A stretch of 60,000 nt of DNA from Symsagittifera roscoffensis (lineage: Eukaryota; Xenacoelomorpha; Acoela; Convolutidae), in the NCBI RefSeq assembly GCF_963678635.1, contig NC_087070.1, positions 34,179,955 to 34,239,954 of the forward strand, read 5' to 3'. Positions within the stretch are counted from its first letter, which is position 1, and each line of letters opens with the position of its first letter. The notes under the pieces were generated by a model, which was not told where the DNA came from, did not search any database, and saw nothing but the letters and a program-made list of their open reading frames with translations. The position numbers and the translations under genes were made by a program. Shown here in pieces: positions 10,689-21,554 of the stretch.

Positions 10689-10770
10689 GAGATAGATATC
10701 GAAAGCAATGATTTAGTTGATCCAAATGCAGTCACTTCTTCATCGTCTTGGGATGATGAATAGGTACTTC
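10689..10770 (-). pseudogene. Acidic linker upstream of RT
   Basis: Short coding remnant with a Ser/Glu/Asp-rich stretch, clearer in the copy at 18629-18650 (SSSEDDEEVTAFGS). It marks the point where pol stops against AT-rich DNA, and it resembles the acidic end of ORF1 at 203-349. Confidence 0.4.
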
Positions 10771-11345
10771 GAACGCGAAACAGTTAAAGATTGAGTTGAT
10801 AAAATAGCTCAAAAAGACGTAAAACAAATAAAACTCTAAAATAATGTATTTGATTCAATTTAAATACAAAAAAAATTTCGCTGTAACTTTCCTCGATCCA
10901 TACTACTGTCTGTTCAGACTTTGTATTCCTTAGTTGAGGATCAATAGAGTCAATAACCATTGATAGAGCTGCTATTCCAAACTTTTTCATCTATTTTTTC
11001 ACTAGCTTTCTCGGCATGTCAAAAAGGTGCATCGATATTTGAAATTTTTTCAAGTAGGAAAACAGAATTTGAGAAAGAAAACTGTTATCTTGCTTTTCGG
11101 TAAAATTTTTTAAATTTTAGACAAAAACCGGATGGTTTGATATATGCCTGTAAGTTTTCATAGCACCCCTTCTGTGTGGCAGTGTGAAAATCGCCATCTT
11201 CAGCTTATCTGGAAAACAGCATGATTTTTTGCGTCGCTTTTTAGAAATTTTTGTTGATTAGTTATTGAAGGCGTCCTTTAGTTTTTCAGGCGGTAAAGAT
11301 GAAAAACACATTGGCTTTGTTATGTTCAAAGCCAAAAGAATGTTC

Positions 11346-11620
11346 TTGTTCCGACTTTAGAAGAAAGTGAGGAGCATATATGCTCCGGGTGGTCTTTTTT
11401 TCATCTGGTGCTCGGGTGGTCCAACTGATTTTTAAAAATGTTAGTGCGTAAGGGTATCGATCCCGAAAACTGTGTATGTTCAAGCGAGTATGCTTGCACT
11501 AAATTTAAATGCGGATTGGGTGCAGGACCAATACTTTGATACTTCGTTTCAATACGCGAATTATTTATGCATAGCGAATTATCCGCAATCATAATTGTTC
11601 CAAATTGAAATGAGGCAAGC
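11346..11620 (+). repeat. Dispersed repeat family member (GTTCCGACTTT family)
   Basis: Starts TTGTTCCGACTTTAGAAG, contains the 16-bp perfect palindrome GGAGCATATATGCTCC (11371-11386) and ends near CCAAATTGAAATGAGGCAAGC. Diverged relatives with the same start and end motifs occur at 47882-48177 and 58885-59179 (same orientation) and at 47394-47727, 52312-52652 and 58366-58702 (opposite orientation). The element class is unknown. Confidence 0.7.
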
Positions 11621-13301
11621 TATTTGGCCTATATATTCCATAAACAACTCAAACTTCAACACATTGATATGATCAGCCTAAAACCCATAGATTGTCAATA
11701 TTTTCTTTACCAAAAACCATTAGAGACTTATTCATCGGCAGTCGGATCACTCAGTTTTTTACCCTGATACGAGCAGTCTTAATGCACTTGTAACCTGAGA
11801 GGAATTGATTAAAAAATGGCAGATTTTGTTCACCCTTTTGTTCATCCTTGTCTTTTAATTAGGTTTAACTTCTAACTGTCGCAAGGTGCTGAGACAACTA
11901 AATGCGCAAGAAACTTTTCAAAATCAATCGCCAAACTTTTGCTGGAAACAGTTTTGTTTTCTCACCCTACCGTATTTTTTTAATTAGCGCATCTTTTTCA
12001 ATAAAACACACTAGTGTTTTTCGATTTTTTAAGACATAAAATTTGGGTATGATAATGAGTTTAAAAAAAGTCCAATCTTGTTATTCAATTTGTTCCTTTA
12101 AAGATTTGAGACAAAAACAGTTGTATAAAACTCAGGATTGGTAAGAAACATTTTAAGAATCTGTTTTGCCCGTTTTGTTGGTTTTTGCTGCCATTTTGGA
12201 ACACGCATCAGTCGTTTAAAAAGTCCATTGAAGGCTAGGAAGAATATTGTAAAAAAAAGCAAAACACTTTTTTTTAAATTTTAGCTTCCTAAATCAAATA
12301 AATTTAGTGATAATTTTACTAACAAAACCACTTGTCATTTTTAGGAGGTTTTTACAAAATTTCGGCTGGCAAACCAACTATTTGTTTACGGGTTTTTATC
12401 TGTTGCATGAATGAACCGAGCGGGCCAAAACATAAACCATTCAATAATATTCAGAGTATATAACCTAGCCGAAAGTCACATCATATGAATGACATTTGCA
12501 TAACTTTTTAAACTATTACAACTTGTTCATAACTATTACATAACAATTACGAATTATAGTTGATATAGAGACGATAAAAATCGATAACCCAAGGTGGTCG
12601 GTACTTGAGTCGAACTGGGTAGATACATGTGTGAACTATATTTTGGGTTGGTGTTATGGTAGCTGGTTAATATTTTCGCTGGTTGATAAATCACCGTTTC
12701 CTATTTTTAAGTCGGTAACTTCCAGACTTTAATGAACCAAATATGATGCCAGATGTTGAAAATTCGAAAGAGGCGGAGAATTTTACTTCCCCTGTGACCC
12801 GAATTTACCTTCATTGTAAAGCGCCATTTTACATTTTGTCTGCAGCGGATGAAATTGAACGTTAATGACTTGTCTGGGATTTCTCGAAGGTCTGGGACTT
12901 CTGGAACGAAAACTATCAGATTAAAAAATTCCGATTGGTGTTTTTTCTAATTGAACTTAGAAAAAGTAGTGCTGGAAATTTTTATGGCTCAGAAACGAAA
13001 TGCAACATTTCGACCCTGAAAATTCATATTCCTAAAGCCTTGAGATGGACTAGTTTGGGCTCTGACTTTCAATTTTTTCTTTTCAGTTTTTAATCTTGCT
13101 TAATGCATAAGTTCATTGATACTTCTTAAATCCCATCCAAAGCTTCAATCAAAAACTTCAATTTCCACTCTAAGAATCTGAATCCTTGTACTTTTTATTT
13201 ACAAAACTTTTGCATGACTCAATTTTATGATGACCAAAACGTAGTTTTTATACAACAATCCAAATTTACTAACGGCCATCAAAAAAAAAGATTTCCGGAT
13301 T

Positions 13302-13716
13302 CACCTGCGGATTTAGGAGGACGGGGGCGTAGTTTTCCTACTCTTTAGGGATTCGACCCCCTTTCGACCCAAAGGGTCGCACCTTTGAACTATTTTGAGC
13401 TACCCATTTTTGTCTTAGTGACACTAACATTTTTTTAAAGGCGCCTTTGGCGCCAAATGTACTAATTTTGAGGGGGAGCGCGTGCCAAAAACGAAATTTT
13501 TTGGTCAAAAATTTCAAAAAAAAATTGGCTAAAACGCCTTTTTCGAAGACTGTTTTCAAAAATTTGCCTATAGCGCAGAAAATTTGATAAAGATGGGGCC
13601 TTTGTTATGATTTGGGAGAGCTGAGAACATCAATTTGGTCGACGGTAGAAAAAAGTCCTCCAATTTTTTTTTGAAAATCCGACCCCCCTATCGAGAAAAT
13701 CCTAGATCTGCCCCTG
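13302..13716. mobile_element. hAT-like MITE, decayed copy
   Basis: Member of the family defined by the clean copies at 41281, 49211 and 55193. The right end reads ATCTGCCCCTG; the left end is eroded (CACCTGCGGATTTAGG for CAGGGGCGGATTTAGG). Internal hallmarks are GGCGCCTTTGGCGCC, the GACCCAAAGGGTC hairpin (13366-13378) and GAGGGGGAGCGCG. No target duplication is left at its flanks. There is no coding capacity. Confidence 0.82.
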
Positions 13717-14377
13717 TATCCTCATTTTCCTCATTTCACTCGAAATTCAGAACCAAAAAATTGGATTTGCTGAAGATTGCCTCAACTATCATGCTATGCT
13801 TTTTAAATTCTGCTCTTCGTTTTTCGATTACTTGAACCAAAATCTATAAATACACATTATAAATTTTTCAAGGATAAAAAAATCAATCCTATTTTTGTGG
13901 AAGCAGTTCAGGTGGACAAGTGAGAGTGCAATACTAGCGAATGGGGGGGTAGGATTTTTTTAGGTATTTTAGATAGGTGCTGTACCCCGCTTGTATCGAC
14001 CTGTTAGTCCCATCCCATTTCTGAAATAAATGGCGGGGAGTATTTTCTATCCATTTTTCCAATACCTGTTTTATCATTTAACCGCTACAGAAAATTTAAC
14101 CTAGTGATTTAATAGACCATTTTAGCCAAAAGTTTTTATTTTATAATATTCAAAAGAAAGACCAATGTTCTACCTTATAGTCAAAATTGGAGATAAAAGA
14201 GTTGTTTTGAAAAAGAAAAATAATTATTTGGTGCTGTATATATATTTTGGTGCTGCGTTCTACTCGGTCTTTTTTTTGCGTTCATGTTTTGTATCATAGA
14301 AAACCTGCGTTGCTTTAATATTTATTGATGTTTTTTTCCGCGGTGAGTTTGTTAACTTTTAAAACCTAACAAAGGAC

Positions 14378-14382
14378 ATCAA
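14378..14382. other. Junction of the old 8.7-kb duplication (5-bp filler)
   Basis: Left of it the sequence follows non-coding DNA found again up to 22215 (AACAAAGGAC). Right of it (14383) it follows ORF1 as at 5666 (GCAACATCTAAC). The five bases ATCAA belong to neither side and look like end-joining filler. Confidence 0.75.
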
Positions 14383-15909
14383 GCAACATCTAACAACCTC
14401 ATGTTCAGGATACTGTTCCTCTGGACCTCCCGTATCACTCCAGGGACTCTTTCGTTCATCCCATTCTTGTCCTGCATCATATTCTACGGCACCGTGCAGA
14501 TCGTTAGTATCGTAGGATCCAAGTAGATCCTCGCCTCCTGCAATAGGCAGCTCACCTTTTCCGGCAACTTTGTCATCTTCCTCGACTCGCCTCTAGAAAC
14601 GTCATTCGTGCCCATCATCATGGTGACTGTGTGTTTTTTGCTCACCTGCAGCATCTCCAGGGAAACCAATATTTGAGACACCGCCGCGCCTGAGAAACTC
14701 AAGACACCCATCTGCCAGTGTGCTCGGATTCTTGTGAGAACCCTGACGAGAACGTCCCCTATTATCAAGTGAACTGCGCCCTCAGGTGTCCTAAGTTTGG
14801 TCAAGTAATCCACCCAGGCCGCTTCGTTGACGACCGCCCTACTTTTGCACTGGGCTTTCGTCCAGTCCTTTTTGGGGTGTCAGTGATACTTTCCCTCAAT
14901 GATTCTCTCGTAGTTCGAGATAATTGCTTGTCTCACCGGTTGCTTTCTCCATGTGTGCGGCTGCCCTTCCCATGCGGAGATTTCAGGGGTTCTCGGCTAG
15001 AGTCTATCTTGTAACTCTTTCAGACGCGAAGTTCCGGCGCTAGCCTGGCTACCACTAGTCGAGCTGGTCGTCAGGCCAGGTAGTGCCACATCCACTGCCA
15101 GCGGCTTGAATCGGCTCACCTCCAGATCTCTCGAGGAAGGCGTGGGCTTTGGAGGGTTCCACGTCTCTAGATTCTCGCTCATCTGTTCTTGAGCTACCCG
15201 ATCGAGATTGAAGCGACCACTTGCCCTGGGTGTTTCGTCTACTTCCATCTTCAATTTCGGTCTTGATCGAGCCATCAGAGGTTCAACCGGCGTCCTCGTT
15301 TTTCGCTCCTTGCTGCTCCCAACCTCTTGTTGCCGCCTCTGCAGTGGCTCAAGTTCTGACTTCAGCTGGTCGCGGTTTGCCGGTGTCTATTGCACTTTCT
15401 GGGTCTGTTCTAGCTCGGCCGTCAAAAAGTCCCTCTCAAGTACGGCTTGTTCACTATCCCGATTGACTTGATCCCCTTCGCCCTGGGTGTTTTCCAATTC
15501 TCTTCTCACTCTGTTGGTGTCCGGATATGCGCCCTAAGTTTGCTGAGCGCGCATAATTGACTAGGGTTTGCTGCTAACCGGGACCCCCGTCCTCGTCGGC
15601 ACCATATTCCGTGGTGTTGCTCAAGCCAGGATTTCTCGCCAAGCCAAATCCTATCAGGCCTCCGTCGATGATCCATGACCGCCATCCGGTCTTTTCTTGG
15701 TTTGATATTCCATCCAAAGTGTAGCCCACCATCAGCACCGCTTCCATTGCTGGTTGCGTGCCTTCTCCTTGTGACTCCAGCTGCAAGATGGCGTTCAAAA
15801 TCACCGCCATCCTCTCGTCCACCTGAGAATGATCCAGACGCCTGTACAACTGGTCAAGTGTGGTCTTCTTCAGTGCCGCTGGTATTGATTTCCAGAAGCG
15901 ATTGGCCAT
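14383..15909 (-). pseudogene. ORF1 copy 2, truncated in the SGNH domain
   Basis: Homologue of 5666-7206. The N-terminus (15574-15909, MANRFWKSIP) is open for 111 codons; the linker (14997-15275) and SGNH part (14484-14813) follow in the same frame, separated by the TAG at 14997-14999 and the TGA at 14880-14882 that the first copy also has. Blocks I and III are in one frame here, but block I reads GDVLVR: the nucleophile Ser is Val through a two-base change. After the shared TAG at 14484-14486, block V is lost where the duplication junction cuts the domain. Non-functional. Divergence from copy 1 is a few percent at the left end and almost nil near the ATG. Confidence 0.75.
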
Positions 15910-16208
15910 TTTTTAAGGTTGCAGATTTCTCAAGAAAGTATCAAACCAGATAAATACTCAAGAAAGTACCGTACCAGATTAATAATCTAGAAAATACCAA
16001 GAAATTCCGCAGTACAGCGTGAATGGTTAGATCCCCACTGATACTCTTGTTTGTTAATTTTGGGGGTCTAAGTTTGTTTCTTTTCGATTATTCATCAACT
16101 TAAATCTTTGAACAAAATCGAGTTCTAGACTTGTTCATTTCCTACTACTGGTATAATCCCCATCCACATGCTTCTTAAAATATTTAAAGAGTCTTGATAA
16201 AACAATTT
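15910..16208 (-). promoter_or_regulatory. LTR/leader-like spacer, copy 2
   Basis: Identical by eye over about 300 bp to 7205-7504, including the paired 23-bp repeats upstream of the ORF1 ATG. At about 16209 it jumps to sequence equivalent to about 8347, so roughly 0.83 kb (the rest of the spacer and the integrase core) is deleted. Confidence 0.5.
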
Positions 16209-16570
16209 TTTTTGTGGAACTTCAGTGGGAACTTCTTTTTTCTCGGGTCCTTCATCTGCAGGCATGACAAGCATGCATTGATCCATCTCTCCCAAGCTTT
16301 CCTCACTCCAGGCCAATCAAACCGATTCAGTATTCTTTGTTGCATTTTGTCTATTCCCTGATGTCCCATTTGTTCGTGCAACCTGAACAGCATCTCTTTC
16401 TGATATAGCTGTGGTAGAATGTTGAGGTTGTTTTTGTAAAGCATTTTCTCATCATCTCTCCTCTTACAGGCCACCACGCCGTCAGCCGTATGATACAGTA
16501 GCCCCTTCCGTTCCTTGTATAACTGGATCAAGATCTTGTAGCTGTCTGTTTTTAGGTTCCCCTTATCCAT
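16184..16570 (-). pseudogene. Integrase H2C2 fragment fused to spacer by deletion
   Basis: Opens like 8696 (MDKGNLKTDSYKILIQLYK) and keeps the zinc-binding pattern (RLHEQMGHQG and CLSCLQ), then runs through the deletion joint into spacer sequence and stops at 16184. The catalytic core with the DDE triad is gone in this copy. It cannot encode an integrase. Confidence 0.82.
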
Positions 16571-17201
16571 TTGGAGAGATGGCTCGACATTTTTTGTTTT
16601 TCTGTGCCCTCTAATTTGCCTTCACGTGTTACTTCAGTGCCGTAAATTGTCCTGTCATCTCTCCCGGATTGTGGATGTCATCTCCCAATTTGACACACAC
16701 TATCATGCTCAAGGTTTCACTGTTGCTCTCCGGCTATAGATTCGTTCTTAAGTGCGCATTCATTCCACTCTCTTGCACATTTATCAACCACTCCCCAGAC
16801 TCCTGATCTGCTTCGAGCTCTTCAGCCTCTTTTTTGAATGACATTTCTTTTCCTTCTCAGTGTAGTCTGCGTGAGTTTCTCAGCAGAGACTAACGTCCGC
16901 ACCACTTCTTTATTTTCTAGTTCTTTGTCTACCGCCTGACTATTTCCATTAGGCCCTACTTTTGTCTTTTACTTATCATGATTGCTGGTTCATCATTCTT
17001 CACGTTCGTGTCCGCGGGCTCGTTGTCGGCCAGTTTCTGCAGTAATCTCCTCAGATCTTGTCCCACCACTGCTCTCCCTTTCTCGACTTCTTTTAGGTCA
17101 TAACCTTTCACCTTTAACGTCTCAAAGACTAGTTTTGAGCAAAAGTTCCACTGGCACCCCCGATTGCCTCCCAAGGATTTTTGTCTCCTGGTGTTCAGCA
17201 G
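16571..17201 (-). pseudogene. Degenerate RNase H-integrase linker, copy 2
   Basis: Homologue of 8697-9428. A 72-codon piece at 16956-17174 stays open (LKVKGYDLKEVEKGRAVVG), whereas copy 1 has extra stops there. No domain is recognised. Confidence 0.5.
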
Positions 17202-17757
17202 TTAACTCAGGCTGATCCTCGAGTGGTTTCCCTGATTTATCGACCCATCTTGGGAGTGAAAAGCTGTTAGAAGTTTTCTTGTCCAGAAATGAAAATCCAT
17301 CTTTTCTTCAGGCCTGTCAGCCTCGCTCTGCTCTTTTGTCTCGTAAAAATCCCTTTTTTTTCTCAAGCTGTCTGCTTTTTGGTGCTTGTCTCCGATCCTG
17401 TGCTCCTTTATCATATTGTGACCATCAAGACGCACTATCCATCTCCCGATGTAACTTTGATCTATTGAGTATGTATTTAGCCAAGGCAATGATCAGTTAT
17501 CCACCCGTAAATTGGATGGCTCGCTGCCCAGATATGCTCTGTACTTCTCTATAAAGGAGACCACCGCAAAAATCTCCACCTTGGGCGCTTCATACTTCAT
17601 CTCCGTGTGGCTCAGGACTTTGCTCCCGTATGCTATCGGTCTCAAAGCGGTCTTGCCATTTCATTCCTTTTCTCTTTGGAGTATGCCAGAAATTGCAACC
17701 ACTGAGCCGTCTGCACCTAGGACGTACATTCCATTCTTTGTTGGCATACCCAATAAC
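17202..17757 (-). pseudogene. RNase H domain, copy 2 (broken)
   Basis: Same motifs as 9429-9870, with VDN-type motif sequence, YIGRWIVRLDGHNMIKEHR and DKHQKADSLRKK. The TGA at 17661-17663 is shared with copy 1. The segment upstream (about 17795) lacks the TAG that copy 1 acquired, so lesions accumulated both before and after the old duplication. The downstream linker to 17202 stays open in this copy. Confidence 0.8.
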
Positions 17758-17945
17758 GGAGCCTCACACAACTATCGTTTTAGTCTATGGAAGGACTCCT
17801 TTGCTGCATTGTTCCAAGTAATTTTCTCGCCTGTATGTCTAATGAGTTGTTGCATCGGGTATGGCTTGTCCGCGTAACCTTTGATAATTTCTCTATAATA
17901 GTTCGCGAAGCCCAGAAAGCTCATCAATTGATGCTCATTCTTCGG

Positions 17946-18567
17946 TTATTTCAAAGTCAGTACTGCCTTAACTGCGTCTGGATCTGGTCTGATTACTTTA
18001 TTGTCCATCATCCTTCGGAGGTACTTTATCGGGTACTTCAAGATTTCGCATTTCGACGGTTTGCATTTCAATCTTGCCCTTTTCATACTTGCAAACACTT
18101 TGTCCAATCGCTCGATGTGATCCTCAAGGGTTGGTGTCGCTATCACCCCATTGTCCACATAACACATTACCAAGGTTCCATAATTCTTTGTTATTCTTTT
18201 AGTGCTTGTGACATCAGCCTTTGGAATGTGGCTGTCGCACTGCATTGGCCGAACGGCAATCCTCTTTCATTGGAACAGTTCCAGCTCGCAAGCAAATCCC
18301 GTATTCTTCCTATCTTGTTTTCTAAGTAGTACCTGCCAGAAAGCCGATGCCAGATCAAAAGTTGTGAAAAACTTTGCATCCCCCAATTTTGAAAGGCTTT
18401 TGTCTATTCTAGGGATGGGATAAGCATCCTTAACCGTGACGGATTTCAGGTATCGAATTTCACAACAAAACATAAATTGAGTTCTTTTCTTTTTAGACAT
18501 CACTACTCCACACGCTCGCGGTGATTTGGATGGTTCTATCAGATCTTCAGGTAGAATTCGTGCATGG
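17946..18567 (-). pseudogene. Reverse transcriptase domain, copy 2, YVDN (frameshifted)
   Basis: Homologue of 10059-10680. Two frames, 18267-18503 (VTVKDAYPIPRID, FFTTFDLASAFWQ) and 17946-18245 (CYVDNGVIATPT, KCKPSKCEILK), are separated by rearranged bases near 18255. The YVDN box is at 18150-18161 and the terminating TAA is shared with copy 1. Inactive. Confidence 0.88.
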
Positions 18568-19233
18568 AAACTGCTGAGATAGATATCGAAAGCGATGATT
18601 TAGTTGATCCAAATGCAGTCACTTCTTCATCGTCTTCGGATGATGAATAGGTACTTCGAACGCAAAACAGTTGAAGATTCAGTTGAAGAAATAGCTCAAA
18701 AAGACGTAAAACAAGCAAAAACTCTAAAATAATGTATTTGATTCAATTTAAATACAAAAAAATTTTCGCTGTAATTTTCCTCGATCCATACTACTGTCTG
18801 TTCAGACTTTGTATTCCTTAGTTGAGGATCAATAGAGTCAATTGCCGTTGATAGAGCTGCTATTCCAAACTTTTTTATCTATTTTTTTACTAGCTTTCTC
18901 GGCATGTCAAAAAGGTGCATCGATATTTGAAATTTTTTCAAGTAGGAAAACAGAATTTGAGAAAGAAAACTGTTATCTTACTTTTCGGTAAAATTTTTTA
19001 AATTTTTGACAAAAACCGGATGATTTGATATTGGCCTGTAAGTTTTCATAGCACCCCTTCTGTGTGGCAGTGTGAAAATCGCCATCTTCAGCTTATCTGG
19101 AAAACAGCAAGATTTTTTGCGTCGCTTTTTAGAAATTTTTGTTGATAAGTTATTGAAGGCGTCCTTTAGTTTTCAAGGCGGTAAAGAGGAAAAACACATT
19201 GGCTTTGTTATATTCAAAGCCAAAAGAATGTTC

Positions 19234-19511
19234 TTGTTCCGACTTTAGAAGAAAGTGAGGAGCATATATGCTCCGAGGGGTCTTTTTTTCATCTGGTGCT
19301 CGGGTGGTCCAACTGATTTTTAAAAATGTGAATGCGTACGTAAGGGTATCGATCCCGAAAACTGTGTATGTCTAAGCGAGTATGCTTGCACTAAACTTAA
19401 ATGCGGCTTGGGTGCAGGACCATTACTTTGATACTTCGTTTCAATACGCGAATTATTTATGCATAGCGAATTATCCGCAATCATAATTGTTCCAAATTGA
19501 AATGAGAAAAG
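19234..19511 (+). repeat. GTTCCGACTTT-family repeat
   Basis: Homologue of 11346-11620, with the palindrome GGAGCATATATGCTCC at 19259-19274. The ends match the family start (TTGTTCCGACTTT) and end (CCAAATTGAAATGAG). Confidence 0.7.
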
Positions 19512-21134
19512 CTATTTGGCCTATATATTCCATAAACAACTCAAATTTCAACACATTGATATGATCAGCCTAAAACTCATAGATTGTAAGCTGAGAGGAA
19601 TTGATTAAAAAATGGCAGAATCTGAATATGAGGGGTTCCAATGAAAAGAAGCTTGTGGGAAACAGAATCACTTAGTAATATTTACTGTGTTCAGATTTGA
19701 ACAGAATTTATTTTGTTGTCTCACTTGTGACATGATGAGAGTAGGTAGTTTCTGAAAAATCCTCCTTGTCTTTTGTTCACCCTTTTGTTCATCCTTGTCT
19801 TTTAATTAGGTTTAACTTCTAACTGTCGCAAGATGCTGAGACAACTAAATGCGCAAGAAACGTTTCAAAATCAATCGCCTAACTTTTGCTGGAAACAGTT
19901 TTGTTTTCTCACCCTCGCGTAATTTTTTTAATTAGCGCATCTTTTTCAATAAAACACACCAGCATTTTTCGAATTTTGAAGACATAAAATTTGGGTATGA
20001 TATTGACTTAAAAAAGTCCAATCTTGTTATTCAATTTGTTCCTTTAAAGTTTTGAGACAAAAACAGTTGTAAAAACAAAATTGCCTGTTATAGGAAGTTT
20101 TTTTAATTTTGGCTTCCTAAATCAAATAATTTTCGTGATAACTTTACTAGCAAAACCACTTGTCATTTTTAGGAGGTTTTTACAAAAATTCGGCTGGCAA
20201 ACCAACTATTTGTTTACGGGTTTTTATCTGTTGCATGAATGAACCGAGCGGGCCAAAACATAAACCATTCAATAATATTCAGAGTATATAACCTAGCCGA
20301 AAGTCACATCATATGAATGACATTTGCATGACTTTTTAAACTATTACAACTTGTTCATAACTATTACATAACCATTACGAATTATAGTTGATATAGAGAC
20401 GATAAAAATCGATAACCCAAGGTGGTCGGTACTTGAGTCGAACTGGGTCGATTCATGTGTGAACTATATTTTGGGTTGGTTTTTATGGTAGCTGATTAAT
20501 ACTTTGGCTGGTTGATAAATCATCGTCTCCTTGTTTTAAGTCTGTAACTTGCAGACTTTAATGAACCAAATATGATGCCAGATGTTGAAAATTCGAAAGA
20601 GGCGGAGATTTTTACTTCCCTTGTGACCCGAATTTACCTTCATTGTAAAGCGCCATTTTACATTTTGTCTGCAGCGGATGAAATTGAACGTTAATGACTT
20701 GTCTGGGATTTCTGGAACGTCTGGGACTTCTGGAATGAAAACTATCAAATTAAAAAATTCCGATTGGTGTTTTTTCTAATTGAACTTAGATAAAGTAGTG
20801 CTGGAAATTTTTATGGCTCAGAAACGAAATGCAACATTTCGACCCTGAAAATTAACATTCCTAAAGCCTTGAGATGGACTAGTTTGGGCGTTGATTTTCA
20901 ATTTTTTCTTTTCAGTTTTTAATCTTGCTTAATGCATAAGTTCATTGCTACTTCTTAAATCCCATCCAAAGCTTCAATCAAAAACTTCAATTTCCACTCT
21001 AAGAATCTGACTCCTTGTACTTTTTATTTACAAAACTTTTGCATGACTCAATTTTATGATGACCAAAACGTAGTTTTTATACAACAATCCAAGTTTACTA
21101 ACGGCCATCAAAAAAGTAAAAAGATTTCCGGATC

Positions 21135-21554
21135 CACCTGCGGGTTTAGGGGGGCGGGGGCGTAGTTTTCCTACTCTTCAGGGATTCGACCCCCTGCCGA
21201 CCGAAAGGGTCGCACCTTTGAACTATTTTGAGCTATCCATTTTTGTCTTAGTGACACTAAAAAATTTTCTAAAGGCGCCTTTGGCGCCAAATGTACTAAT
21301 TTTGAGGGGGAGCGCGTGCCAAAAAATGCAATTTTTTGGTCAAAAATTTCAAAAAAAGTGCCTAAAAACGCCTTTTTCGAAGACTGTTTTTAAAAATTTG
21401 CCTATGGCGCAGAAAATTTGATAAAGATGGGGTCTTTATAATGATTTGGGAGAGCTGAGAAAATCAATTTGGTCGACGTTAGAAAAAAGGTCCGCCAATT
21501 TTTTTTTTTTGAAAATCCGACCCCCCTATCGAGAAAATCCTAGATCTGCCCGTG
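21135..21554. mobile_element. hAT-like MITE, decayed copy
   Basis: Homologue of 13302-13716, inherited through the old duplication. The conserved hairpin reads GACCGAAAGGGTC, with one pair disrupted. Both termini are eroded (CACCTGCGGGTTTAGG and TGCCCGTG). Confidence 0.8.

Larger units (their letters stand above)
203..10770 (-). mobile_element. Decayed Ty3/gypsy-like element in permuted order (pol - LTR-like spacer - ORF1)
   Basis: A GC-balanced block on the minus strand between AT-rich DNA on both sides. In sense order it contains an acidic linker and RT (10770-10059), RNase H (about 9870-9429), integrase (8696-7633), a non-coding spacer (7632-7207) and a long degenerate ORF1 (7206-203). 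The RT-RNase H-integrase order is that of Ty3/gypsy elements. ORF1 lies downstream of pol, the reverse of a normal gag-pol element. Both outer edges fall beside Ser/Asp/Glu-rich segments, so the block may be a circular permutation, or two elements sharing one LTR. Every coding part is broken by stops or frameshifts. No protease motif or primer-binding site could be assigned with confidence. Confidence 0.8.
10771..14377. other. AT-rich non-coding region (sub-unit 1)
   Basis: About 3.6 kb without a credible gene. It contains a member of the dispersed roughly 300-bp family (11346-11620) and a decayed hAT-like MITE (13302-13716). It is homologous along most of its length to 18660-22215, with local replacements: 11685-11795 is not in the second copy, which instead has its own block at about 19590-19770. 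Confidence 0.8.

Noticed and set aside
11371-11386. GGAGCATATATGCTCC palindrome as an operator
   Set aside because: It is an internal part of a dispersed repeat and is not kept in the other family members.
20536-20748. Minus-strand 70-codon ORF with a PEVPDVPEIPD start
   Set aside because: The homologous stretch in sub-unit 1 (12724 onwards) is broken, and it lies in non-coding repeat DNA.
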